22,119 nt of DNA. Source: a virus. The DNA is taken from positions 1-22,119 of the IMG/VR virus record IMGVR_UViG_3300032081_000879. One strand, 5' to 3'. Shown here piece by piece: positions 15,132 to 21,879 of this stretch; positions within the stretch are counted from its first letter, which is position 1, and each line of letters opens with the position of its first letter. The notes beneath the pieces are model-generated. The model saw only the letters and a list, made by a program, of their open reading frames with translations, was not told the origin of the DNA and searched no databases. The translations under genes and the position numbers were made by a program.

Positions 15132-17945
15132 ATGGGAACCATTGCGGATCTATTAAACACGGCCATGCGTGATTTTCAGCGGTACTCCGGTGATGGGCTG
15201 CCCAACGAACCGGCTGGTCGGCCATTGCCAGTGGGTGACCCAGCTTCTGGTGAGCACAACCCAACAAAGAAGCAGATCCGTGATGCGTTTCGGGCGCTGG
15301 CGGATATAGCTGATGGTGTGCTTGAGCCCACTGCTGAGGCTATCGCAGGTGCGGAGCAGGCGAGCGCCGCCGCCATGCAAACGGCCCTAGACCGCGAGGC
15401 GACGGGAACGGATGTGGTTGCGGCTTCGGGATTTGCAGGCGCGGCGAAGGATGCGCGTGATCTGGCAGAGACATACGCCGGAACTGTATCGCGTGCTACG
15501 TCCGAAGCTGGGCTTACTGATCCGGACACACTTTTGGTTGATGATCTCGGCTATGTTTCAGGATCGGGCGACTCTGACGAAGACGGGCTGTATCAGGTTG
15601 TTGGGGGAACGCCTAAAACATGGTCGCGCGTTGGCGATACAGGGCTGGCTGGCAAAGCTTCTGTCTCTTCCATTTTCGGGATTGGTAAAAACCTCCACAA
15701 CCCCGCAGGCATCCTTGCTAGTCGGACCATCCACACTGATGGTCGGTTTCTAACCTCCTCAGTCACGCGCGTATCTGGTGCGGTGCCTGTAGTTCCCGGC
15801 GAGAAATACACGATTAGCGGTATCGGCCCTAACACATTGCGCGTAGGTGCGTTTCCCACGGATGCCGAAACAGTCGGACTGCAAGGGGTGGTTCTGGGGT
15901 TGATCGCGGCGGGCGTTCCCGCAAGATCGGCAACATTCACGATCCCTGCGGGCTACCCGTTCTTGCGTTTTGAAATCACTAAAACTGCGGCGGATGATGA
16001 TAGCTTTGACCTGTCTGCGTCGGTCGCGGCGGGTGAGGAAAAGACTGGGTATCCTTATCAGCCACAGATCAAGCCTGCGTTGATCGAAGAGAGTTTCGAG
16101 GACTGGGCGCTGCGCAAGGATATTTTGTATCCGGCGTCGGAAAATATGTTCAACCCCGATGGCTGCAATTATGTCTATCGGTACTCCACTAGCCTACTTG
16201 CGTTCACGCCCGACGAGCTTGGTATCGCCGCGTCCAATTACATGCGGATTGAAGAAGGTGAAACCTACACCGTCAGCGCGGGGGAAGGCGGCGGCGTTGG
16301 AGGTTTGTGGCCTGCGGGAGATTTTGATACACTCGGCACTATGCAAGCAGGCTACTTCGCGGAGAAAGGTGACGTCACAGCGATTGCAAACGTGACGTTT
16401 ACCGGATCGGGCGTAGTCCGGCGCTTCACAGTGCCAGAAGGTCTGGGTGCCCGTTACATGGCGCTGTCTGTCACCAAAGAAAACGAGGATGTTGCATCGA
16501 CCACTATTGAGGGAAATGTGCAAGTTGAGCGCGGTGAGGTGGTGACCGCGTTCAAGGCGTATGATGCAACTGATAATGTGATCCCCGAAGCGCTGCCAGA
16601 CTACCTAGCGCGGGATAAGATTGCGCAGATCGACGAGGCAAAGTCAGACGCGGCGCTTGCGCTTTCGACGGCCCTTTCGTCCACGTCTTCTGTCGCGCCG
16701 CAGTCTGCGATTGTCGGACCTGTCACCTTGGCCGACTTCAACCACGTTATCCAAGTGGGGCAGTCTCTTGGTGTCGGCGCGGCGGGGCAACCTGCCTTGC
16801 ATACAGTAGGTTGGGATAGCAACTATCTAACCTTTGCAGGCGGGCCAAAGTCTATCCCTGTTGCGGCGGGCGGCGACGCTGCTGATACCGCTTCTTTCGT
16901 CACGTTGATTGAAGACAACAACAGCCCTGACGGGGGCACAAACCGAGGCGAGACGGGGCTTTGGTCTGCGGGCCATGCTCTTGCGCAAGCTGTTGTGTCG
17001 GAAACAGGGTCTTACGGCGGTAAGGGGAAATTCATTTTCACCGCTCCGGGCGAGGGCGGCCAGTCCATAGCTAACTTTATTGAAAGCACCGACCCAACAA
17101 GCTGGTGGCAGACAATGTTCTTGCCCTCAATCCGTGCAGCGAAAGCCATTGCAGACAACGCAGGGGCCACTTACGCGGTGCCTGTGATTTTCTGGGTGCA
17201 GGGCGAGGCGAACCTTGGCTCGGTTGGATACGGTAACAGCCTTTCACAGTTGTTCGATGATATGGCTGAGGCAGTACGGACAGAAACGGGTCAGACGTTT
17301 GATCCGCACTTTGTCAGCTACATCACGAGCTATGCCACACTCGAAAGCGACCCCACTACCGCAACACGCGGCGGGACGTTGGGTCAAGCTGCGGTTATCC
17401 GTGCGCGGTCTGACGTTCACCTTGGTCCCGTGGTTTACGCCCTGCCTCATGCCGCCGATAATATCCACCTGATCAATGAGGGTTACGCCACAATGGGCGC
17501 GGTCTTCGGGCAGGCCATCGCGGATATTTTAGTGCGCGACCTAGAACCACGACGCTTGGCTTTCCGTCATGCGTATGCGGGGCAGGAAAAAACATCGGTC
17601 GAAGTTGTGTTCGACGTGACAGGTGGCGCTCTTATCCTTGACGGGGAGAGTATCGCAGAGGCCGAAAACTACGGCTTTGCGGTGCTGGATGATACAGGTG
17701 AGCCAGCCATCACTACCGTTGAGGTGAACGGGAACCGGATCACGCTGAACCTTGACCGAGAGCTAGGGGCGAACCCTTCGGTTCGGTACGCGGTTGACGA
17801 CCACCCTGCCGGATCATTGGCAGGGCCAAGCGTGGGCGTCGGAAACTTGCGTCTGTCAGGTTCGTTCAATGTCTCTGACGTGGATGAAGACGCCTATCTT
17901 TGGTGTCCGCATTTCATCGAGCCTGTAGTGGTTCCGGTGTCGTGA
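15132..17945 (+). CDS. Tail fibre with SGNH/GDSL-type carbohydrate esterase domain
   Basis: A 937-residue receptor-binding fibre, with AGGAG seven bases before ATG 15132. Residues 1-~130 are an anchoring region with a helical Ala-rich stretch. Residues ~187-310 and ~338-478 look like two divergent copies of one beta-sandwich module (each: NxxNPxG, GE-K/T-YT-I/V-S, a strand with VP/IP-x-G, V/ITK, then GE and a Tyr-rich end). Residues ~535-800 form an SGNH hydrolase: VGQS (Ser545), GEGGQS, WVQGEAN (Gln690-Glu692) and DNIH (Asp776, His779), matching sialate-O-acetylesterase-like enzymes. Residues ~805-937 are a beta domain, perhaps carbohydrate binding. It probably deacetylates a surface polysaccharide during adsorption. 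The specific sugar cannot be read from sequence. Confidence 0.88.
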   Translation: MGTIADLLNTAMRDFQRYSGDGLPNEPAGRPLPVGDPASGEHNPTKKQIRDAFRALADIADGVLEPTAEAIAGAEQASAAAMQTALDREATGTDVVAASGFAGAAKDARDLAETYAGTVSRATSEAGLTDPDTLLVDDLGYVSGSGDSDEDGLYQVVGGTPKTWSRVGDTGLAGKASVSSIFGIGKNLHNPAGILASRTIHTDGRFLTSSVTRVSGAVPVVPGEKYTISGIGPNTLRVGAFPTDAETVGLQGVVLGLIAAGVPARSATFTIPAGYPFLRFEITKTAADDDSFDLSASVAAGEEKTGYPYQPQIKPALIEESFEDWALRKDILYPASENMFNPDGCNYVYRYSTSLLAFTPDELGIAASNYMRIEEGETYTVSAGEGGGVGGLWPAGDFDTLGTMQAGYFAEKGDVTAIANVTFTGSGVVRRFTVPEGLGARYMALSVTKENEDVASTTIEGNVQVERGEVVTAFKAYDATDNVIPEALPDYLARDKIAQIDEAKSDAALALSTALSSTSSVAPQSAIVGPVTLADFNHVIQVGQSLGVGAAGQPALHTVGWDSNYLTFAGGPKSIPVAAGGDAADTASFVTLIEDNNSPDGGTNRGETGLWSAGHALAQAVVSETGSYGGKGKFIFTAPGEGGQSIANFIESTDPTSWWQTMFLPSIRAAKAIADNAGATYAVPVIFWVQGEANLGSVGYGNSLSQLFDDMAEAVRTETGQTFDPHFVSYITSYATLESDPTTATRGGTLGQAAVIRARSDVHLGPVVYALPHAADNIHLINEGYATMGAVFGQAIADILVRDLEPRRLAFRHAYAGQEKTSVEVVFDVTGGALILDGESIAEAENYGFAVLDDTGEPAITTVEVNGNRITLNLDRELGANPSVRYAVDDHPAGSLAGPSVGVGNLRLSGSFNVSDVDEDAYLWCPHFIEPVVVPVS

Positions 17946-18391
17946 ACACACTTCGCCTCAACATTATGGAGCAGGGCAGGGCGACCGAATGGCTTTGCAG
18001 CCTTGTTCTGCTCTTCTTTGCGGTATGTCTGGCGCTGCCCGGCAACACGCTGACGTCATCGAGCGGGTTTCGGGCGTTCCTGTCCATGGGGTTGGATGAG
18101 GCCTCGATCGCCACTCCGATGGCGCTGATCGCTGCACTGCGCCTCTCGGCGCTACACATCAACGGCAACTGGCACAGATCGCCATATCTGCGGATGGCCG
18201 GCGCGATGTTCGGCTCGGCGATCTTCGCGACGTTGGCCATGGCGTTCCTTTGGCCGACCCTTGCCTACGGGGCGGCGCTTTCCTCCGGTGTCTTCACCTA
18301 TCTTCTACTCGCCCTGTTCGATGGGCTTTCTGCGTACAGGAGCGGTGCAGATGCCAGAATGGTTCAGTGCGTTTTTAAAGAGCATCGATAA
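17942..18391 (+). CDS. Small multi-pass membrane protein after the fibre (holin candidate)
   Basis: A 149-residue protein starting at GTG 17942, overlapping the fibre stop (GTGA). The frame is open from 17900 but that part only shadows the fibre. ATG 17966 is an alternative start. Hydrophobic segments are at about residues 17-34 (CSLVLLFFAVCLALPG), 57-68 (MALIAALRLSAL), 83-101 (AGAMFGSAIFATLAMAFLW) and 105-125. The middle HINGNWHRSPYLRM is a pattern I associate with small phage membrane proteins between tail fibre and endolysin genes; their function is not established. Position supports a holin or holin-regulating role, but that is inference. Confidence 0.7.
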   Translation: MNTLRLNIMEQGRATEWLCSLVLLFFAVCLALPGNTLTSSSGFRAFLSMGLDEASIATPMALIAALRLSALHINGNWHRSPYLRMAGAMFGSAIFATLAMAFLWPTLAYGAALSSGVFTYLLLALFDGLSAYRSGADARMVQCVFKEHR

Positions 18392-18665
18392 AGAAGTGAT
18401 GACCCTGCTGGCGGTCGGTGTGGCGACGTTCCTCTCTACCTGTGTGATGGCTGTAAGGGGCTACAAGCGCGGCAAGCCATCGAGTGCTGCCACGGCGCAG
18501 GCGATTGCGCAGATCAGCTGCGGTGCGCCGCTGCTGCAGGGAAAGATAGAGCACATCTCACAGGTGCAGTTCGAAGAGATACTGCATCTGCGCGACATCG
18601 ATGCAAAGCTCGATCGCGTGGCGGAGCAAGTGACCAGGATCGAAGACCGCACCCGCAACCGCTGA
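18351..18665 (+). CDS. Single-pass membrane protein with coiled coil (holin-like or accessory lysis)
   Basis: A 104-residue protein starting at ATG 18351 with AGGAG eight bases before; it overlaps the previous gene by 41 bases in another frame. It has an amphipathic start (MPEWFSAFLKSIDKE), one membrane segment (VMTLLAVGVATFLSTCVMAV, residues ~16-35), a basic patch (RGYKRGK), and a C-terminal charged helix with heptad spacing (EEILHLRDIDAKLDRVAEQV). The topology resembles single-span holins or antiholins with a cytoplasmic coiled coil, but no family is firmly recognised. It is followed by a strong terminator. Confidence 0.68.
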   Translation: MPEWFSAFLKSIDKEVMTLLAVGVATFLSTCVMAVRGYKRGKPSSAATAQAIAQISCGAPLLQGKIEHISQVQFEEILHLRDIDAKLDRVAEQVTRIEDRTRNR

Positions 18666-18689
18666 CCACCCGACAATTTGACACTCAAC

Positions 18690-18712
18690 AGACCGCCTCG
18701 GCGGTCTTTTTT
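18690..18712 (+). terminator. Rho-independent terminator within the lysis cassette
   Basis: AGACCGCC/GGCGGTCT stem (7-8 pairs) with a minimal loop, running straight into TTTTTT. This is a textbook terminator, and it ends only 15 bases before the endolysin ATG. GGAG of the endolysin ribosome binding site (18718-18721) follows directly. The endolysin must depend on read-through or on antitermination in late transcription. The rest of the 18666-18727 gap holds no gene. Confidence 0.85.
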
Positions 18713-18727
18713 GCATTGGAGACGACA

Positions 18728-19591
18728 ATGAAGCTACGCGAGAAGCGCAGATATAATATGCGCGCCCACAGCATCTGGAGCCTGCTCCTTATCGGGCTGA
18801 CCTTTTACGGGCCTGAGCAATACTTCAACATCACAGGCGAGGTTATCGACCCATACCGCGTGGGCTACGTGATGCTGTTCCTGATCGTGTTCGGCATCAT
18901 CGGCTGGTTCATCGACCAGACCATGCCAAGCATCCTGCGCACTCTGAAGCTGGCGGCGATCAGCGCGATCTTTACCGCGGCCTTGCTTTGGCTGGTATCC
19001 GCACCGGCCTTTGCGATGGGGGATGTCACTGCACCTGGGCAGAAACCTTTCACCGTCTCGCAGTCGAAATTCGGCCTTCCTCTCTGGGAGGAAACGGCGA
19101 TCTATGCGATCCCGCTGACCAAACAGTGGGAAGGCACCGGGCCCACGTTCAAATGCTCACAGAGCGCGCGCGGGATCTGTGTCAGGGCTTACCTCGATAG
19201 GATTGCCGAGCCTGACCTGCCGACGATCTGCTACGGCGAAACCAGCCACACCGGCACGCGGGTCGCAATGGGTGACGTTCGCACGATCGAGCAATGCGAG
19301 GCTGGTCTGTTCCGGATCATGCGCGACCGGTATTGGTCCAAGTATCGCACCGGCGTCACGATCGATCACATGCCGCCGCAGGTTGACGCTGTGTTCACGG
19401 ATTTGGCTTGGAACGTGGGCCCGTTCGCCGTTTTGAAGTCATCCGCGTTGAAAAGCGCGAACCGGGGCGACTTCGCCGATGCCTGCTACCGGCACACCTT
19501 CTACAACAAGTCGGGCGGTGTGTTCGTGCGCGGCTTGGGTCTGCGCCGGTCGGCTGGCTATGATGTCTGCATGTCCGGGGTGGAGACGTGA
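18728..19591 (+). CDS. Membrane-domain/GH24 lysozyme fusion endolysin
   Basis: A 287-residue protein from ATG 18728 (GGAG six bases upstream). The N-terminal ~96 residues hold three hydrophobic segments: ~15-28, ~46-62 and ~75-96, the last ending APAFA before MGD, like a signal peptidase I site. From ~118 the sequence is a T4-lysozyme-type (GH24) muramidase: KQWEG (Glu135), YLDR (Asp157), ICYGET (Thr172), then QVDAVFTDLAWNVG and the C-terminal RRSAGYDVCM. Compared with the usual E-8-D-5-T spacing there is an insert between Glu135 and Asp157 carrying Cys143 and Cys151, possibly a disulfide that controls activity in the periplasm. It cleaves peptidoglycan glycan strands. The membrane part may act as anchor, export signal or holin. 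Confidence 0.87.
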   Translation: MKLREKRRYNMRAHSIWSLLLIGLTFYGPEQYFNITGEVIDPYRVGYVMLFLIVFGIIGWFIDQTMPSILRTLKLAAISAIFTAALLWLVSAPAFAMGDVTAPGQKPFTVSQSKFGLPLWEETAIYAIPLTKQWEGTGPTFKCSQSARGICVRAYLDRIAEPDLPTICYGETSHTGTRVAMGDVRTIEQCEAGLFRIMRDRYWSKYRTGVTIDHMPPQVDAVFTDLAWNVGPFAVLKSSALKSANRGDFADACYRHTFYNKSGGVFVRGLGLRRSAGYDVCMSGVET

Positions 19592-19914
19592 GCGCGCTCG
19601 GCTCAAAGCTCCAGAAGCTTGAAGGTGGCAAGGTCGCCTTCAAATGTCCCGGCTGCGATCAGGCGCACCACGTCACCGTTGACGGATCGCGCGGCTGGAC
19701 ATTCAACGGCGATGGCGACCGGCCCACTTTCTCGCCATCTGTGCTCGTGCGGACAGGATCGGCGGTCGATCCGGCTTTCATAGATAAACCAGGTGATCCG
19801 CCGACCATTTGCCATTCCTTCGTGACGGATGGCAGCATCCGCTTCTTGGATGACTGCACTCACGCGCTTGCCGGTCAGACGGTTGATCTGCCCGATTGGG
19901 CGGTAGCGACATGA
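19588..19914 (+). CDS. DUF6527-like small zinc-binding phage protein
   Basis: A 108-residue protein from GTG 19588 (GTGA overlap with the endolysin stop; GGAG at 19582-19585). It has a zinc-knuckle-like N-terminus (VAFKCPGCDQAHHVTVD), then WTFNGDGDRPTFSPSVLV, a conserved TICHSFVTDGSIRFLDDCTH, and ends GQTVDLPDW. This order is typical of the DUF6527 family, found in phage lysis or late regions. Function is unknown. Candidate metal ligands are Cys20, Cys23, His26-27 and the later Cys/His pairs. The stop overlaps the next ATG (ATGA). Confidence 0.82.
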   Translation: MSALGSKLQKLEGGKVAFKCPGCDQAHHVTVDGSRGWTFNGDGDRPTFSPSVLVRTGSAVDPAFIDKPGDPPTICHSFVTDGSIRFLDDCTHALAGQTVDLPDWAVAT

Positions 19915-19973
19915 TCTGGCTGGCCCTTGGCCTCGCTGTGGCAGTCGCTCTGCTGATCTGGTGGATGACATGA
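19911..19973 (+). CDS. 20-residue membrane micro-ORF in the lysis cassette
   Basis: ATG 19911 overlaps the previous stop (ATGA) and the ORF's own stop TGA (19971-19973) overlaps the next gene's ATG. The predicted peptide (starts MIWLALG, ends LIWWMT) is nearly all hydrophobic and long enough to span a membrane once. The double overlap and the exact filling of the space between two genes argue for real translation or at least for a translational bridge. No family is recognised. It could be a small holin-like or spanin-associated peptide, or only a coupling leader. Confidence 0.5.
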   Translation: MIWLALGLAVAVALLIWWMT

Positions 19974-20296
19974 TGCGCTATGTGGCTGTGGGCGCGCTGG
20001 TGGCCTGCCTAGTGCTGTGCGGGGCGCTATGGTGGCAATCGGGGACGGTGAGTGATCTTGAGGCGGAAAAGGTTCAGCTTCAATCTGAAGTGACCAGCCT
20101 GGCAGATGAACGCGACCAGATTCTGTCATCCGTTCAAGAGGCCGAACGGAATGCGAAACGACATGCCGATGCGGCTGCATCGCTTCGGCTCCAACTTGAA
20201 GCATACGAACGAGGTGACTGTGATGCGAATGATCCTGTCTGCGCTGTTGATTACATCAATCGCGTCCTGCGGGCCCGCGAAGATCGTATACCGTGA
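19970..20296 (+). CDS. Inner-membrane spanin (Rz-like)
   Basis: A 108-residue protein with one N-terminal membrane segment (YVAVGALVACLVLCGALWW, residues ~4-22), followed by a long charged helix with heptad character (LEAEKVQLQSEVTSLADERDQILSSVQEAERNAK and onwards), and the C-terminal CDANDPVCAVDYINRVLRA. This is the i-spanin architecture. It pairs with an outer-membrane lipoprotein to fuse the two membranes at the last lysis step. ATG 19970 overlaps the micro-ORF stop; ATG 19973 directly after it is equally possible. The following lipoprotein gene starts inside it, a known spanin arrangement. Confidence 0.88.
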   Translation: MMRYVAVGALVACLVLCGALWWQSGTVSDLEAEKVQLQSEVTSLADERDQILSSVQEAERNAKRHADAAASLRLQLEAYERGDCDANDPVCAVDYINRVLRAREDRIP

Positions 20297-20513
20297 CGTG
20301 GTGCCCTATGTCGGCCCTGGTTTGCGCGATCCCGTCAAGGTGCCTCCTACTTTGTCGACAGACCCCGCGCGGCGAGCAGCTGAAGGCGTCACAAACCTTC
20401 TTATCCATGTAGATCGACTTGAGGGTGATCGTGCTACTGTCGACTGCATTTTAGGTCAAGCTGAGGATAAGGCTGCCGCAAAGCCCCCGCGCGAGTGTGT
20501 CGGAGCGCAATGA
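20223..20513 (+). CDS. Outer-membrane lipoprotein spanin (Rz1-like), overlapping Rz
   Basis: A 96-residue lipoprotein from ATG 20223, in a different frame and starting 74 bases before the Rz stop. The frame is open from 20106, but that part only shadows Rz. The signal is MRMILSALLITSIASC, with lipobox IASC and the lipidated Cys16. The mature part has Pro-rich VPYVGPGLRDPVKVPPTLS and a helical segment. GAGGTG just upstream serves as ribosome binding site. Overlapping, out-of-frame lipoproteins of this kind are the o-spanins that link to Rz. Their ~95-residue length is longer than lambda Rz1 (60). The stop overlaps the next ATG. Confidence 0.87.
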   Translation: MRMILSALLITSIASCGPAKIVYRDVVPYVGPGLRDPVKVPPTLSTDPARRAAEGVTNLLIHVDRLEGDRATVDCILGQAEDKAAAKPPRECVGAQ

Positions 20514-20761
20514 TCGGGCAATTATATACTTTAGTGAGCAGGTGTGAGATGCCAAACGATTCGAGACAATTCGGTGCGAACCAAACAAGTCCAAGTTTCG
20601 AAATATCCGACGATATGCTCGACGCGGGTCTTGCTGAACTGGAAAATTTCAGGCTTTGTGATGATAAACGCGAATTATTGGATACAATTTACCGAGCTAT
20701 GAGTCTTGAAGCCCCACCGCTTCTTTTATCATCTCTTCTGAATAGTCGAGAGCAATCCTAG
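20510..20761 (+). CDS. Small hypothetical phage protein
   Basis: An 83-residue ORF from ATG 20510 (ATGA overlap with Rz1 stop, GGAG four bases upstream); ATG 20549 is an alternative and would leave the conserved-looking part intact. The core FEISDDMLDAGLAELENF followed by ELLDTIYRAM resembles a small-protein pattern seen often in phages ('i--dMl-AGl--L------e--v--IY-AM'), with no known function. Base composition turns visibly AT-richer than in the structural genes. The last 65 bases overlap the 3' end of the minus-strand gene. Confidence 0.58.
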   Translation: MIGQLYTLVSRCEMPNDSRQFGANQTSPSFEISDDMLDAGLAELENFRLCDDKRELLDTIYRAMSLEAPPLLLSSLLNSREQS

Positions 20762-21284
20762 TTAGCCCAAAGATTGAAATATCTTTAATCGGTTCGCCTT
20801 TATAGCTTATTGGCGGGTGAAGCTTCGTACCGTCACGAGTGGTGACAATAGACGGTGTTATATTACAATGGGTGTGTCGGTCAGGAATTACTATATTTCC
20901 CTCTTTGTCGATTAGCGACAGCTCTATCGGTCGCCCTTCGAGTACTGTATATTCTTCACCTTCTTTGACAGGAAAAATTGCAGTGCCGCGAGTTATGTGG
21001 ATCACTGGCTCCAAACCGTGCGTATCGTCATTCCTTGCTTGATAAAAATACTGCAATATCCCAATTTCCCTGCGATCTCTTTTTTTCTTGCCGAACCACT
21101 GCCGACTTTGTGCTGAAGTTTTCGAACCCTTCTCCAGAACAGTGAATATCTTTACCCAGGCTGTCAAAAAGTCTGAGTAAATTACATATGCTTCGTCGCC
21201 ATCGGTCACGGTTCGTAGCGCTCTCATGGAATTTGAAGCGGAGTTGAACAAAAGAGATGCTTTCGCTACAGCAAGTGGATGCAC
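20697..21284 (-). CDS. Minus-strand accessory gene with HEPN-like RNxxxH motif
   Basis: A 195-residue protein from GTG 21284, the first possible start in frame (an in-frame TAA lies just upstream); no strong ribosome binding site is visible. It is the only convincing protein gene on this strand and is clearly AT-richer than the phage core. The N-terminal ~90 residues are helical (AVAKASLLFNSASNSMRALR, DFLTAWVKIFTVLEK, ILQYFYQA) and run into RNDDTH (Arg84-His89), which fits the R-x4-6-H signature of HEPN ribonucleases with a polar residue after Arg. The C-terminal half is beta-rich (ITRGTAIFPVKEGEEYTV, RPIELSLIDKEGNIVI). It is likely a cargo (moron) gene. A toxin or anti-phage role is inference from motif, orientation and composition. 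Confidence 0.7.
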   Translation of the reverse strand: MHPLAVAKASLLFNSASNSMRALRTVTDGDEAYVIYSDFLTAWVKIFTVLEKGSKTSAQSRQWFGKKKRDRREIGILQYFYQARNDDTHGLEPVIHITRGTAIFPVKEGEEYTVLEGRPIELSLIDKEGNIVIPDRHTHCNITPSIVTTRDGTKLHPPISYKGEPIKDISIFGLTRIALDYSEEMIKEAVGLQDS

Positions 21285-21301
21285 GATTTAAATCCAATTA
21301 A

Positions 21302-21436
21302 GAAACAAACAAAACCTACTCCGAGGCGGTGACCAAAGCGCGGAGCGAGGCGGCGCTCAAACAACTGCTCGTCACCCCGCCCAACCCGGCGAAGGCTAAC
21401 AGCAAGAAGCGGCGGGAGTCGAGTCAGTCAAAGTAG
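21302..21436 (+). pseudogene. Startless C-terminal gene fragment
   Basis: Right after the AT-rich gene the composition switches to GC-rich coding-like sequence. The frame closed by TAG 21434-21436 is open only from 21302, after TAA 21299-21301, and has no ATG. It reads TYSEAVTKARSEAALKQLL, then VTPPNPAKANSKKRRESSQ. It looks like the helical, basic tail of a larger protein cut off by insertion of the adjacent DNA. I do not recognise the parent gene. Confidence 0.45.
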
Positions 21437-21516
21437 CGCGTGCGTGGCGTCACGATCTGGCGGGAAATGAACTTTGAGGCGTTGATTTCGTCATCCAAGC
21501 ACACATTTGTTCGCAG

Positions 21517-21729
21517 ATGTCTGCACTTCCAAACGATCCCCTGTTTCCGGTTGGCTGCACCCACATTGAAGTTAAGTGCTGGTCCTGTGGCCACGCGTTA
21601 GAGCTTCGCCCTGAGCAGCTGCCCGCTGGGATCTCGGCACATGAATTCGAGAGCCGAGCGAAGTGTGGGAAGTGCGCAGCGACCTGGCCTCACGTGGCGC
21701 AGTTGCCGAAGGTACGACGCCGTTGGTGA
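21517..21729 (+). CDS. Small zinc-ribbon protein
   Basis: A 70-residue ORF from ATG 21517, without a visible ribosome binding site. Two CxxC pairs (CWSC at ~21-24 and CGKC at ~50-53), separated by a helix with LRPEQLPAG, form a zinc ribbon. Similar small proteins with 'v-C--CGH---l-pe-L' and a second CxxC are common in alphaproteobacterial genomes and their mobile elements; function is unknown. The basic end (KVRRRW) follows. It lies between the gene fragment and the att-like repeats. It may be phage, host or remnant. Confidence 0.55.
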   Translation: MSALPNDPLFPVGCTHIEVKCWSCGHALELRPEQLPAGISAHEFESRAKCGKCAATWPHVAQLPKVRRRW

Positions 21730-21736
21730 TTTTCTG

Positions 21737-21820
21737 TGTGACAGGTGCCTTACAATCCATTGAAATCAAATGCGACACTTTTTCAGTTTCGTGTGACACC
21801 TGTTCATTGAAAACATTGAA
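21737..21820. repeat. Short repeats left of the att-like core
   Basis: TGTGACA at 21737-21743 and 21792-21798, with the variant TGCGACA at 21771-21777, are interleaved with three copies of CATTGAA (21758-21764, 21805-21811, 21814-21820). Such short direct repeats are what integrase or excisionase arm sites look like. No gene is convincing here. Confidence 0.45.
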
Positions 21821-21834
21821 TAAAAGCGGTGTTT

Positions 21835-21857
21835 TGGTAGGCCCGGCAGGACTTGAA
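21835..21857 (-). other. tRNA 3'-end-like segment (candidate att core)
   Basis: Read on the minus strand, this is exactly the last 23 bases of a tRNA: TTCAAGT (T loop), CCTGC (T stem half), CGGGCCT (acceptor half) and ACCA. The 5' half of the T stem and the rest of the tRNA are missing, so it is a fragment. Integrases that use tRNA genes leave such 3' pieces at one junction. The parent tRNA type is not certain; the acceptor resembles tRNA-Ile. Confidence 0.5.
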
Positions 21858-21879
21858 TATTTCTGCAGGATCGCCGACC

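Noticed and set aside
21028-21297. 89-residue minus-strand ORF overlapping the HEPN-like gene in another frame
   Set aside because: Considered as an alternative N-terminus, but it begins with TTG, has mixed composition and would require a frameshift; the 195-residue frame is continuous and coherent.
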